This document shows, in pieces, positions 41,541 through 50,511 of a stretch of DNA of 64,000 nt (positions are counted from its first letter, which is position 1; each line of letters opens with the position of its first letter). Source of the stretch: Natrinema amylolyticus_A. GTDB lineage: Archaea; Halobacteriota; Halobacteria; Halobacteriales; Natrialbaceae. A model generated the notes under the pieces. That model was given only the letters and a program-made list of their open reading frames with translations. It had not been told where the DNA came from and did not search any database. Both the position numbers and the translations under genes were made by a program. Where the stretch lies: positions 62,001-126,000 of the forward strand of contig NZ_JBHUDI010000004.1 of assembly GCF_042678045.1 (NCBI RefSeq), written 5' to 3'.

Positions 41541-42773
41541 ATGTCTCGAAGCCCGTCTATTCCCGACCGACCTCACCGCGATATCGACTCCGATCTTCCC
41601 GACGACGAGCGGCTCGAGGCGCTTCGCGGGCACTACGAGGACCTCGTCGACGTCAACGAGCAACTGTCGGCCCAGCTCGACGACGCAGAGGACCGCCGCG
41701 AGCGCTTGCAGGGGAAAGTCGATCGGATCGAACGCGAAAACGAGATGTTAAAGAGCTCGTCGCTGTACATCGCCACCGTCGAAGACGTCCTCGACGACGA
41801 GCAGGTCATCGTCAAGCAACACGGCAACAATCAGGAGGTGCTCACCGACGTCTCCTCGCGGATGGTCGACCGCGTCGAGCCCGGTGACCGCGTTGCAGTC
41901 AACGATTCCTTTGCGATCCAGACCATCCTGAACGCCGAGACTGACGCGCGCGCCCAGTCGATGGAGATCACCGAAAAGCCCGAAGTCACCTACGACGACA
42001 TCGGCGGCATCGACGAACAGGTCCGTGAAGTCCGCGAGGCCGTCGAGCAGCCACTGGCCGAACCCGAACTGTTCGCCGAGGTCGGTATCGATCCACCGAG
42101 CGGCGTTCTCCTGTACGGCCCGCCGGGCACCGGGAAGACGATGCTCGCCAAAGCCGTCGCCCACGAAACCGACGCCACCTTCATCAAGATGGCCGGCTCG
42201 GAACTCGTCCGCAAGTTCATCGGCGAGGGTTCGCGACTCGTCCGCGACCTCTTCGAGATGGCCCGCGAACGCGAACCCGCCATCATCTTCATCGACGAGA
42301 TCGACGCCATCGCCACTCGTCGAACGGAGTCCAAGACCTCCGGCGACGCCGAGGTCCAGCGGACCATGATGCAACTGCTCTCCGAGATGGACGGCTTCGA
42401 GGCCCGCGGCGAGATCCGCATCATCGCCGCCACCAATCGCTTCGACATGCTCGACCGGGCCATCCTCCGCCCCGGCCGGTTCGACCGCCTCATCGAAGTG
42501 CCCGAACCCGACGAAGCCGGGCGTGAACAGATCCTCGAGATCCATACCCGCAACATGAACGTCGTCGACGACGTCGATTTCGCCGAGCTGGCCGCCGAGA
42601 CCGATGGTTACTCCGGTGCCGACATCGAGAGTCTCGCCACCGAAGCCGGCATGTTTGCCATTCGCAACGACCGCGACGAGGTCACCCACGCCGACTTCGT
42701 CGACGCCTTGGAGAAGATCGAAGAGGACGACTCGAGCGACGTGGTCTCGTCGGCCGGGTACTTCTACCAGTAG
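41541..42773 (+). CDS. pan: Proteasome-activating nucleotidase (PAN)
   Basis: A 410-residue AAA+ ATPase that unfolds substrates and feeds them into the 20S proteasome. It has an N-terminal coiled coil (about 20-75), an OB domain (about 75-140), Walker A GPPGTGKTMLAKA, Walker B IIFIDEIDAIA, the second-region arginines in LRPGRFDRL, and a C-terminal hydrophobic-Tyr-X tail (FYQ) that docks on the proteasome alpha ring. Full length. No proteasome subunit genes are nearby. Followed by the arginine decarboxylase gene on the same strand. Confidence 0.95.
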   Translation: MSRSPSIPDRPHRDIDSDLPDDERLEALRGHYEDLVDVNEQLSAQLDDAEDRRERLQGKVDRIERENEMLKSSSLYIATVEDVLDDEQVIVKQHGNNQEVLTDVSSRMVDRVEPGDRVAVNDSFAIQTILNAETDARAQSMEITEKPEVTYDDIGGIDEQVREVREAVEQPLAEPELFAEVGIDPPSGVLLYGPPGTGKTMLAKAVAHETDATFIKMAGSELVRKFIGEGSRLVRDLFEMAREREPAIIFIDEIDAIATRRTESKTSGDAEVQRTMMQLLSEMDGFEARGEIRIIAATNRFDMLDRAILRPGRFDRLIEVPEPDEAGREQILEIHTRNMNVVDDVDFAELAAETDGYSGADIESLATEAGMFAIRNDRDEVTHADFVDALEKIEEDDSSDVVSSAGYFYQ

Positions 42774-42880
42774 GCTGCCCCTCGACGCTTTTTGTGGTGA
42801 TTGGAGACGCGCGATCGCCACCAACCAGTCTCTTCCACTCGGATCGCAACGCCTTACGCCGCTCGGCCCCCAGTTCGGAT

Positions 42881-43360
42881 ATGAGCACGATTCGAGTCGT
42901 CTGGGGGACCGCGTCGGGCCCCACGGCGATGTCGTCCTACGACGCCGCGCTCGCCGAAGCCGGCGTCGAGAACTACAACCTCGTCTCGGTGTCCTCGGTA
43001 ATCCCCGCCGAGACCCACGTCGAAGCTGTCGGTACCGCACCCGATCTCGGCCCCGCTGGCGAGCGCCTGACCGTCGTCGAGGCGCGGGCGACCACCGCCG
43101 GTCCCGGCCGCGCGAGCGCCGCGCTCGCGTGGTCACAGTCCGTCGACGACGGTCCGGGACTGTTCTACGAGACGTCCGGCGAGATGGACCGCGAGGACGT
43201 CGGACGCCGGGTCCGCGAAGGGCTCGCCGCGGGACAGGACCTGCGCGACTGGGAGTTTACCGAACCGCGCGTCGCCGTCGAGAGCAGCCAGGCCGATTCG
43301 GGCAGGTACACGACCGCAGTCGTCCTCGCAGTGTACGGCGAAAGCGACCCGATCCTGTAA
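42881..43360 (+). CDS. pdaD: Pyruvoyl-dependent arginine decarboxylase
   Basis: A 159-residue proenzyme. The self-cleavage site is in NLVSVSSVIPAETHVE (Ser38-Ser39); the second serine becomes the pyruvoyl group. Substrate-binding glycines lie in TTAGPGRASAALAW. The enzyme makes agmatine from arginine. In archaea agmatine is needed for agmatidine in the isoleucine tRNA that reads AUA, so this gene is likely essential. Length and motifs are normal. It follows pan by about 108 bases. Confidence 0.92.
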   Translation: MSTIRVVWGTASGPTAMSSYDAALAEAGVENYNLVSVSSVIPAETHVEAVGTAPDLGPAGERLTVVEARATTAGPGRASAALAWSQSVDDGPGLFYETSGEMDREDVGRRVREGLAAGQDLRDWEFTEPRVAVESSQADSGRYTTAVVLAVYGESDPIL

Positions 43361-43427
43361 CCCGCTCGACCGTTCGAAGGCGAACCCTTTTCACCCGGCA
43401 GTTCGTTGCTACGGGTACACACTTCTC

Positions 43428-43826
43428 ATGAACGGAAATACGCCGTACGCAGGGCTACCGGGCGAGACTGGGGCTGGGCAGCGTGCCGCGGCGGACGTTC
43501 CGGATCTCTCGAGTGCGCAAAAACGACTTCTCCACCGTGACGTCTCGCGGATCGCTGCGCGCACACGCGAGTTCCTCCCTAACGAATACGTTGTCGACGC
43601 CGACGTCTCGAGCGGCATGACCGGTCCGCAGGTCACCGTCGCCGTCCGGCCGCCGGTCGGTCATGCGGTCAGCGCCGGCTTCACGCCTGACCTCGAGGAC
43701 GCCGTGGCTGCCGAGGAGGTCATCACCGACGACGAACGCGACGAGGTCGCCCGTGGGCTGGCAGCCAGTGCCGCCCTGCAGGTGAAACAGGCCGTCAGCG
43801 ATAGCGTGCGGCCGACGGGGAAGTAA
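43428..43826 (+). CDS. DUF5811-like haloarchaeal protein
   Basis: A 132-residue soluble protein beginning MNGNTPYAGLPGETGAGQRA, with a helical core (SSAQKRLLHRDVSRIAARTREFLP) and a beta segment (DVSSGMTGPQVTVAVRPPVGHAVSAGF). I recall this as the haloarchaeal DUF5811 family; function unknown. Its stop is one base from the stop of the convergent gene. Confidence 0.7.
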   Translation: MNGNTPYAGLPGETGAGQRAAADVPDLSSAQKRLLHRDVSRIAARTREFLPNEYVVDADVSSGMTGPQVTVAVRPPVGHAVSAGFTPDLEDAVAAEEVITDDERDEVARGLAASAALQVKQAVSDSVRPTGK

Positions 43827-43827
43827 G

Positions 43828-44232
43828 TTAGTAGAGCAGTTGCTCGAGCTGGTGACGTCGCCGCTCGAGATCGATTGCCGGGTCGATCGATGGATCGGCG
43901 ATCAGCCGGTCGAGCACCAACAACGGATCCGTGCCGGCTCGTTCGACTTCTCTAAGCAATAGTTCGATTGCGGTGCGGTTCGTCGCGAGCGACGAACACA
44001 GACCCAACGCGAGCGCAAGCGGGACCGCACGCTCGGGTTGGGTCGGAAACGTATCACTGACGCGTGAAAAATCGGGCTCGTTTCTCGCAGCCGGTTCCCG
44101 ATCCGAAGCCGGCTCGAGGGTCAGACAGTGCGGACAGAACGAAACGACGCTGGCTTCCGATGGCGCGTCCGTGCGGTAGTCCTCCGGAACGGAAAACGAA
44201 ATCGTGGCCGTCTCGCAGTTGGAACAGGCCAT
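43828..44232 (-). CDS. DUF6276-like zinc-ribbon protein
   Basis: A 134-residue protein with MACSNCE at the N-terminus and FCPHCLTLEP about 30 residues later, a two-pair cysteine zinc ribbon. The rest is helical (LALALGLCSSLATNRTAIELLLREVERAG), ending in a basic/acidic helix. Fits the DUF6276 family of haloarchaea as I remember it; function unknown. Located 56 bases downstream of atpD. Confidence 0.7.
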   Translation of the reverse strand: MACSNCETATISFSVPEDYRTDAPSEASVVSFCPHCLTLEPASDREPAARNEPDFSRVSDTFPTQPERAVPLALALGLCSSLATNRTAIELLLREVERAGTDPLLVLDRLIADPSIDPAIDLERRRHQLEQLLY

Positions 44233-44288
44233 CGGAATCGAAGTCGGTGGTTGAGGGTCGGTCGAGTGACGGTGTGATACCCAGTCCG

Positions 44289-45044
44289 TTACTGGTTGGC
44301 CGCGGGGGATTGTGCGGCGGTATCGGGCTGGACGTCCTCGAGTTCCTCTTGCGCTGCGTCGGCCGCCTCGGCTTCGGCTTCGGCTTCGGCCGCTTCGGCT
44401 TCACGCTCTTCCTTCTCCTCGGCTTCTTTCTTCTCTTTGATCTTCTTCAGACGGAACGTCTCCTCGCGTTCCTGCTCTTCGAGTTTCTGCTCGATGTACT
44501 CCTGGTTCTCGTAGAGTTCCGGCAGGAGCTTGAACTCGAGGGCGTTGACGCGACGCTTGGTGGTTTCGATCTCTCGGAGCATCTTCTTCATCGCCGTCTC
44601 GACCTCGGCGGCGAGGATGATGCTCTCCAAGAGATCCTCGTAGGCCTCGGCGGCCTCGTCGATGCGGGCAGAGGTGCCCATGATCCCGTAGCCGCGCTGA
44701 TCCAAGCTCTTCGAGACCCGCGAGGACTCGATCTGCGGGACGACGACGCCCATGATATTCTTGGACTCGGTCGTGATCTCGGGGTGTTCCTGCAGTGCCG
44801 CTGCGGCACCGCGGACGGCGACGTCACCCTCCATCGCACGAGCCATGTTGATCTTCTGCTGGGCTTCCTCGTAGTCGTCGGCGAGGTCGCCGCGGACGTC
44901 CTGGGCTTTGTCCAGGATGTCCATGAACTCCATGATGAGCCCGTCGCGTTTCTTCTCGAGCGTGCCGTGTCCCCGCTCGGAGAGCTCGATGCGATCCTCG
45001 ATCGCCATCAAGTTCTTGCGGGTGGGCTTGACATCGTTGGCCAT
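44289..45044 (-). CDS. atpD: A-type ATP synthase subunit D (central stalk)
   Basis: A 251-residue protein that forms the rotor stalk inside the A3B3 head. It is almost entirely coiled coil: KPTRKNLMAIEDRIELSERGHGTLEKKRDGL at the N-terminus and ETTKRRVNALEFKLLPELYE near residue 160 are the subunit D signatures. The C-terminal ~60 residues are Lys/Glu/Ala-rich and haloarchaeal-specific. It is separated from the main atp operon by an acyl-CoA ligase gene and has its own TATA element. Confidence 0.93.
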   Translation of the reverse strand: MANDVKPTRKNLMAIEDRIELSERGHGTLEKKRDGLIMEFMDILDKAQDVRGDLADDYEEAQQKINMARAMEGDVAVRGAAAALQEHPEITTESKNIMGVVVPQIESSRVSKSLDQRGYGIMGTSARIDEAAEAYEDLLESIILAAEVETAMKKMLREIETTKRRVNALEFKLLPELYENQEYIEQKLEEQEREETFRLKKIKEKKEAEEKEEREAEAAEAEAEAEAADAAQEELEDVQPDTAAQSPAANQ

Positions 45045-45070
45045 CTTGTGGGGGGATAGCAGTCCCAGTC

Positions 45071-45078
45071 GGATAACT
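45071..45078 (-). promoter_or_regulatory. TATA-like element for atpD
   Basis: Minus-strand AGTTATCC is centred about 29 bases upstream of the atpD ATG, consistent with a separate, leaderless atpD transcript. Confidence 0.35.
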
Positions 45079-45191
45079 GTTTACAGTTTCCGCGCGTGCT
45101 CGCGCCCGTGTAAGGGAATTGTGTGATGACCGATGCCGGTCGGCTGGTCCCGTCGGCGGTCAGAGGTGGGAGTCGAACCGAGACGGCCGCG

Positions 45192-46805
45192 TTATCCCTG
45201 TCCAACCATTCGTTCTTCGTCTTCCCACTCTTCCTGCCGGAGTTCGTACTTCTGGACTTTACCCGTCGCCGTTGTCGGCAGCTGCTTGACGAACTCGACC
45301 CGATGGACGGTCTTGTAGCCTGCGAGGTTTTCCCGAGTAAACTCCTCGAGTTCTGCTTCGGTCACTCCAGGCTCGTTCGGATCGCCGCTTGCGGGAACGA
45401 CGAACGCCTTCGGCGTCTCGCCCCACTCGTCGCTGGGGGCCGGAATCACCGCCACGTCAGACACCCCGGGGTGGTCGAACAGGGTGTCTTCGAGTTCGAT
45501 ACTCGAGATGTTCTCGCCGCCGGAGATGATTATGTCTTTCTTGCGGTCCTGAATCGAGATCATCCCGTTCTCGTCAATGGTGGCGAGATCACCCATGTGG
45601 TAGTAGCCCTCGATGCGGTCGGAGAACGCCTCTTCGGTCGCCTCGGGCTTGCCCCAGTATTTCTCCATGATCTGGTTGCCGCGGACGACGACCTCGCCGA
45701 GCGTCTCGTCGTCGCGTGGAACATCGTTGCCGTCCTCGTCGACGACTCGGATTTCGGTGCCGAGATAGGCCAGACCTTGCCGTTTCTTGATCCGGAACCG
45801 GTCGTCGCTGTCGTCGTCGAAGTGCCGGCGAGCGTCGGAGGTGGTGATCAGTGGTCCGGTCTCGGTCGCGCCGTAGACGTGTTTCATGTACCAGCCGAAC
45901 TCGTCTTCGACGGTCCGGATCGTCGCCTCCGGCGGTGCGCTGCCGGCGGTCGCGAGTCGAACGTCCGCGTCACCGATCGTCTCGGGGTCGTTCTCCTCAT
46001 AGTAGTCGATGAGCATGTTCAGCACCGTCGGCGCACCACACATGTAGGAGACGTCCTCCGAGCGGACGGTCTCGAAGATCTCCCCGGCGTCGATCCCGCG
46101 CGTACAGACGTGTTTTGCACCGATCCCCGTCACTGCGAAGATGTGCCCCCAGCCGTTCGCGTGGAACATCGGCAGCGTCCACAGGTAGACGTCGTCGTCG
46201 GTCAGCTCTTGGTGGCCGACCGTCAGGTAGGCGTGGATCGTCTCGCAGCGATGGGTGCGGCAAACCCCCTTCGGATCGCCCGTCGTCCCCGAGGTGTAGT
46301 TGATCGTGATGATCTCGTCTTCGGCCATCTCCGGGCGGTCGTAGTCGGTGCCCGCCTCCTCGAGCACCGTATCAAATGCTTCCCAGTCACCGTCGACGGC
46401 GTCGGTATCGTTCGTGATGAACGTCTCCGTCGGCACCTCGTCACGGATTTCCTCGATCCTGTCGGCGTAGTCGTAGTCGGCGTAGATCGCGTCGACACCC
46501 GCATCCGACAGGATATACGCGAAGTCGTCCGGTGTCAGCCGATAGTTCAGCGGCGTGTGGACCGCCCCCGTTTGCATGATCCCGTAGGCCGCCTCGAGAT
46601 GATAGTGTGTGTTCGGGTCCAACACCGCCACGCGGTCGCCTTTCTCGATGCCTCGTTCCTGCAGTGCCGCCGAGAACCGATCGGCGCGCTCGCCGAGTTC
46701 GTCGTACGTGAACCGCTCCCCCGTGGTGGCGACGACCGCCTCGTCGTCACCGTAGTGCGTCCGTGCCCGGTCTAAGAACTCCGGAACGAGCAGTGGTTTG
46801 TGCAT
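45192..46805 (-). CDS. AMP-dependent acyl-CoA ligase (long-chain type)
   Basis: A 537-residue ANL-superfamily ligase. Motifs: INYTSGTTGDPKGVCRTHR, VYGATETGPL, YHMGDLATIDENGMISIQDRKKDIIISGGENISS (hinge Asp/Lys), and the C-terminal lysine in TTATGKVQKYEL. It is related to the family often labelled long-chain fatty acid CoA ligase; substrate unknown. It interrupts the atp gene set between atpB and atpD but has a TATA element at about 46828-46835, 27 bases before its ATG, so it is an independent unit. Confidence 0.88.
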   Translation of the reverse strand: MHKPLLVPEFLDRARTHYGDDEAVVATTGERFTYDELGERADRFSAALQERGIEKGDRVAVLDPNTHYHLEAAYGIMQTGAVHTPLNYRLTPDDFAYILSDAGVDAIYADYDYADRIEEIRDEVPTETFITNDTDAVDGDWEAFDTVLEEAGTDYDRPEMAEDEIITINYTSGTTGDPKGVCRTHRCETIHAYLTVGHQELTDDDVYLWTLPMFHANGWGHIFAVTGIGAKHVCTRGIDAGEIFETVRSEDVSYMCGAPTVLNMLIDYYEENDPETIGDADVRLATAGSAPPEATIRTVEDEFGWYMKHVYGATETGPLITTSDARRHFDDDSDDRFRIKKRQGLAYLGTEIRVVDEDGNDVPRDDETLGEVVVRGNQIMEKYWGKPEATEEAFSDRIEGYYHMGDLATIDENGMISIQDRKKDIIISGGENISSIELEDTLFDHPGVSDVAVIPAPSDEWGETPKAFVVPASGDPNEPGVTEAELEEFTRENLAGYKTVHRVEFVKQLPTTATGKVQKYELRQEEWEDEERMVGQG

Positions 46806-46827
46806 GCATACCATAGATTGTTAACGA

Positions 46828-46835
46828 CCTATACG
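46828..46835 (-). promoter_or_regulatory. TATA element for the acyl-CoA ligase gene
   Basis: CGTATAGG on the minus strand is centred about 27 bases before the ATG at 46805, which predicts a leaderless transcript and selects that ATG. Confidence 0.5.
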
Positions 46836-46993
46836 ATAGTTTCGATCAGGCACGTTTCTTACACGAATCGCTGCGCGCGTCGCTCGGCGAGAAATCAGTT
46901 ATTAGTCGTGATCACTCGAGGGGCAACTCACAGAGAAGAGATACAACTCGCGGCTAACATGAAAGAACAGAACGGAACGGAGCGAGCGGCCGT

Positions 46994-48409
46994 TCAGTCA
47001 GCCTGCACGGCTTCGGCCGTCTCGTCTTCGCGGTAGTGCTCTTCGATGAGCTCCTCGTCGATCCGGTTGAGTTCCGTCTTCGGCAGGTCCGAGAGCAGGT
47101 CCCAGCCGAGCTCGAGCGTTTCGTCGATCGAGCGGTTGGTGTCGTACCCCTGCTGGACGAACTCTTCCTCGAAGCGGTCGGCGAAGTCGAGGAACTTGTT
47201 GTCCCGCTCGGAGAGTGCTTCGCGACCGACAATATTCACGAGGTCGCGCAGGTCCTCACCTTCCGCGTACGCGGCGTACATCTGGTCGGAGACGTCGCCG
47301 TGGTCCTCACGCGTGAGGCCCTCGCCGATCCCGTCGTCCATCAGCCGCGAGAGGCTCGGCAGGACGTTGACCGGCGGCTCGATCCCCTGGCTGTTCAGGT
47401 CCCGGTCCATCATGATCTGGCCTTCGGTAATGTAGCCAGTCAGGTCCGGGATCGGGTGGGTGTCGTCGTCGCCGGGCATCGTCAGGATCGGGATCTGCGT
47501 GACCGACCCTTCCTTGCCCTCGATTCGACCGGCACGCTCGTAGAGCTGTGCCAGGTCAGTGTACATGTAGCCGGGGTAGCCACGTCGACCCGGAACCTCC
47601 TCACGTGCGGCACCGATCTCGCGCAGTGCCTCACAGTAGTTGGTCATGTCCGTCAGGATGACCAGCACGTGGTAGTCCTTCTCGAAGGCCAGGTACTCGG
47701 CCGTCGTCAGGGCGAGTCGCGGCGTGACCTGGCGCTCGACTGCCGGGTCGTCCGCGAGGTTCATGAAGACGACGGACCGCTCGAGCGCACCGGTGCGCTC
47801 GAAGTCGTCCATGAACTCGTTTGCCTCTTCGGCGGTGATCCCCATCGCACCGAAGATGACGGCGAATTCGGAGCCGTCGCCGTCCTCGCCTTCTTCCTCT
47901 TCTGGCACGGTTGCCTGTCGGGCGATCTGGAGTGCGAGTTCGTTGTGGGGCAGCCCCGAGCCGGAGAAGATCGGCAGCTTCTGTCCGCGAACCAGCGTGT
48001 TCATGCCGTCGATGGCCGACACACCGGTCTGGATGAACTCCTCGGGGTACTCCCGGGAGTAGGGATTGATCGCTTCGCCGACGATGTCCTGTCGTTTGTC
48101 GGGGACGATCTCCGGGCCGCCGTCGATCGGGTTCCCGGAGCCGTCGAGCACCCGCCCGAGCAGGTCCTCGGTGACGGGCATCTTCATCGTCTCGCCCAGG
48201 AAGCGAACGGAGGCGTTGCGGTCGATCCCGCCCGTGCCTTCGAACACCTGGATCGAGACGATACCCTCGCTCGATTCCAGCACCTGTCCGCGAAGGGTGT
48301 CGCCCTGTGGGGTCTCGATTTCGACGATTTCGTCGTACCCGACCGGCTCGTCGACCTCGGCGAACACCAGCGGACCGCTGATTTCCGTGATAGTCTGGTA
48401 CTCTTTCAT
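46994..48409 (-). CDS. atpB: A-type ATP synthase subunit B (regulatory head subunit)
   Basis: A 471-residue subunit that alternates with A in the head. It starts MKEYQTITEISGPLVFAEVD. The region equivalent to Walker A reads GQKLPIFSGSGLPHNELALQ, the non-catalytic version expected in B, and ILTMPGDDDTHPIPDLTGYITEGQI is characteristic. The C-terminal tail is acidic. Last gene of the main operon, two bases after atpA. An upstream frame extension overlaps atpA and is not used. Confidence 0.96.
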   Translation of the reverse strand: MKEYQTITEISGPLVFAEVDEPVGYDEIVEIETPQGDTLRGQVLESSEGIVSIQVFEGTGGIDRNASVRFLGETMKMPVTEDLLGRVLDGSGNPIDGGPEIVPDKRQDIVGEAINPYSREYPEEFIQTGVSAIDGMNTLVRGQKLPIFSGSGLPHNELALQIARQATVPEEEEGEDGDGSEFAVIFGAMGITAEEANEFMDDFERTGALERSVVFMNLADDPAVERQVTPRLALTTAEYLAFEKDYHVLVILTDMTNYCEALREIGAAREEVPGRRGYPGYMYTDLAQLYERAGRIEGKEGSVTQIPILTMPGDDDTHPIPDLTGYITEGQIMMDRDLNSQGIEPPVNVLPSLSRLMDDGIGEGLTREDHGDVSDQMYAAYAEGEDLRDLVNIVGREALSERDNKFLDFADRFEEEFVQQGYDTNRSIDETLELGWDLLSDLPKTELNRIDEELIEEHYREDETAEAVQAD

Positions 48410-48411
48410 TG

Positions 48412-50175
48412 TTAGTACAGTGCGCGAAGTTGTTCTTGGAGGTCGTTCTCGATCTCGTCGATGAACTCGTTCCACTCTTCGGCCGTGCCCATCCGGTTGA
48501 GCCGCGGCGCGGCATCGACGTCCTGGATCTCCTCGACCGGGACGCCAGCCTCGAGTGCCTCGAAGGCCTCGTCGCTGAACGTCTTGATCGCCTGGAGCAT
48601 CCGGTAGGTCTTGTCGGGTTCGCAGTAGGTGTCGACGTCGTGGAGTGCGTTCTGCTGGAGCCACGCCTCACGGAGGTATCGTGCGACCTCGAGCGTGAGC
48701 TGCTGGTCTTCCGGCAGCGCGTCCTTGCCGACGAGCTGGACGATCTCTTGGAGTTCGTCTTCCTCGTCTAGCACGTCGACGGCCCACTGACGAACCTCGG
48801 GCCAGTCGCTTTCGACGTTCGATTCCCACCACGGGTCGAGCTGATCCTTGTACAGCGAGTAGGACTCGTTCCAGTTGATCGCCGGGAAGTGCCGCCGTTC
48901 CGCGAGGTCGGCGTCAAGCGCCCAGAACGTCTTGACGATACGCAGGGTGTTCTGGGTGACCGGCTCGGAGAAGTCGCCGCCCGGTGGCGAGACCGCACCG
49001 ACGACCGAAATCGAGCCTTCGCCGCCGTTGATCAGCTGGAACTTGCCGGCGCGCTCGTAGAACTCGGAAAGCGCAGCCGCCAGATATGCGGGGTAGCCCT
49101 CTTCGCCGGGCATCTCCTCGAGTCGGCTCGAGATTTCCCGCATGGCCTCTGCCCACCGCGAGGTGGAGTCGGCCATCAGCGCGACGTCGTAGCCCATGTC
49201 ACGGTAGTACTCCGCGATCGTGATTCCAGTGTAGATACAGGATTCACGGGCTGCGACGGGCATGTTCGACGTGTTGGCGATGAGGCAGGTCCGGGCCATC
49301 AGCGGGTTCCCGGTCTGTGGGTCCGGCAGTTCCGGGAAGTCCTCGATGACCTCGGTCATCTCGTTGCCACGCTCGCCACAGCCGATGTAGACGACGATGT
49401 CCGCGTCGGACCACTTGGCGAGTTGCTGCTGAGTGACGGTCTTCCCGGACCCGAAGGGGCCGGGAATCGCCGCCGTCCCACCCTTCGCGAGCGGGAACAG
49501 GCCGTCCTGAATGCGCTGCCCGGTCACGAGGGGCTCGGTCGGCGTCTCCTTCTCACCGGCGGGCCGGGCTTCACGGACCGGCCACTCCTGGTGCATCTGG
49601 ATCTCTTCGCCGTTGTCGAGTTCGACGACGGCCTCCTCGACCGTGAACTCGCCGCTCTCGATCGACGTGACTTCGCCGCCTTCGTAGTCCGGCGGCACCA
49701 TGACCTTGTGGTCGATGGTGACGGTCTCTTCGACGACCCCGACGACGTCGCCGGGCTCGACCGTGTCGCCTTCCTCGACTTCGGGCGTGAAATCCCACTT
49801 CTTCTCGAGGTCGATCCCGGGGGCGTCGACCCCACGGTCGAGGAACGCGGTCCCCATCTTCTCCTCGAGGACGTCGAGCGGGCGCTGGACGCCGTCGTAG
49901 ATAGAGTCCAGCATGCCGGGTCCGAGGTCGACGCTCAGGGGCTCGCCCGTGTTCTGGACGGGTTCGCCCGGGCCGACGCCGGATGTTTCCTCGTAGACCT
50001 GAATCGTGGTCAGGTTCCCTTCGATCTCGATGACCTCGCCCATCAGTCCTTCGTCGCCGACGTAGACGACGTCGTTCATCCGGGCGTCGAGGTCCGCGGC
50101 GGTCACGACAGGACCGCTCACGCTTTCGATTACACCGTCTTCGTCGACGGATTCGATGTCTTCTGCCTGGCTCAT
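48412..50175 (-). CDS. atpA: A-type ATP synthase subunit A (catalytic)
   Basis: A 587-residue catalytic subunit. Walker A is PGPFGSGKTVTQQQLAKW, followed by the adenine pocket and arginine region (ADSTSRWAEAMREISSRL). The insertion unique to A subunits (about 110-190, the non-homologous region) is present. No intein interrupts the P-loop. Binds and converts ADP + Pi to ATP as rotor subunits turn. Gaps to atpB and atpF are two and three bases. Confidence 0.97.
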   Translation of the reverse strand: MSQAEDIESVDEDGVIESVSGPVVTAADLDARMNDVVYVGDEGLMGEVIEIEGNLTTIQVYEETSGVGPGEPVQNTGEPLSVDLGPGMLDSIYDGVQRPLDVLEEKMGTAFLDRGVDAPGIDLEKKWDFTPEVEEGDTVEPGDVVGVVEETVTIDHKVMVPPDYEGGEVTSIESGEFTVEEAVVELDNGEEIQMHQEWPVREARPAGEKETPTEPLVTGQRIQDGLFPLAKGGTAAIPGPFGSGKTVTQQQLAKWSDADIVVYIGCGERGNEMTEVIEDFPELPDPQTGNPLMARTCLIANTSNMPVAARESCIYTGITIAEYYRDMGYDVALMADSTSRWAEAMREISSRLEEMPGEEGYPAYLAAALSEFYERAGKFQLINGGEGSISVVGAVSPPGGDFSEPVTQNTLRIVKTFWALDADLAERRHFPAINWNESYSLYKDQLDPWWESNVESDWPEVRQWAVDVLDEEDELQEIVQLVGKDALPEDQQLTLEVARYLREAWLQQNALHDVDTYCEPDKTYRMLQAIKTFSDEAFEALEAGVPVEEIQDVDAAPRLNRMGTAEEWNEFIDEIENDLQEQLRALY

Positions 50176-50178
50176 AGT

Positions 50179-50511
50179 TTAGCTGTCTTCGTCCTCTTCC
50201 ATCAGGTCGATACCGATCGCGCGTTTGATCTGCTCGCGCAGGCCGCCGCCACCGGTGCCGCTCCCGATCGTGACGACGACTGGCTCGACGCTCGTCTCGA
50301 CCTCCTGGCGAACGTTACGCGACAGGTGCTCGAGGTCGTCGTCGTGCATGACGACGATCCCGACGCCCTCGTCTTCGAGAGCGGCTGTCGCGGCGTCGTC
50401 TAGCTGTTCGTCTTTCTCGTCGTCCGGCACGTTCTCGAACCGGCTGACTCCCGCGAGGCGGAAGCCAGTCGTAAACTCCGGGCTGCCGACGACTGCGATT
50501 TCCTGGCTCAT
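50179..50511 (-). CDS. atpF: A-type ATP synthase subunit F
   Basis: A 110-residue small subunit of the central rotor. It has the Rossmann-like opening IAVVGSPEFTTGFRLAGV and the strand GIVVMHDDDL of subunit F proteins, followed by GSGTGGGGLREQIKRAIGIDL. It overlaps the end of atpC by four bases. Confidence 0.93.
   Translation of the reverse strand: MSQEIAVVGSPEFTTGFRLAGVSRFENVPDDEKDEQLDDAATAALEDEGVGIVVMHDDDLEHLSRNVRQEVETSVEPVVVTIGSGTGGGGLREQIKRAIGIDLMEEDEDS

Noticed and set aside
45150..45185. Sequence whose reverse strand reads GGTTCGACTCCCACC, like the T-arm of a tRNA
   Set aside because: The bases before TTCGACT do not pair with CCCAC, and no acceptor or anticodon arms are found around it.
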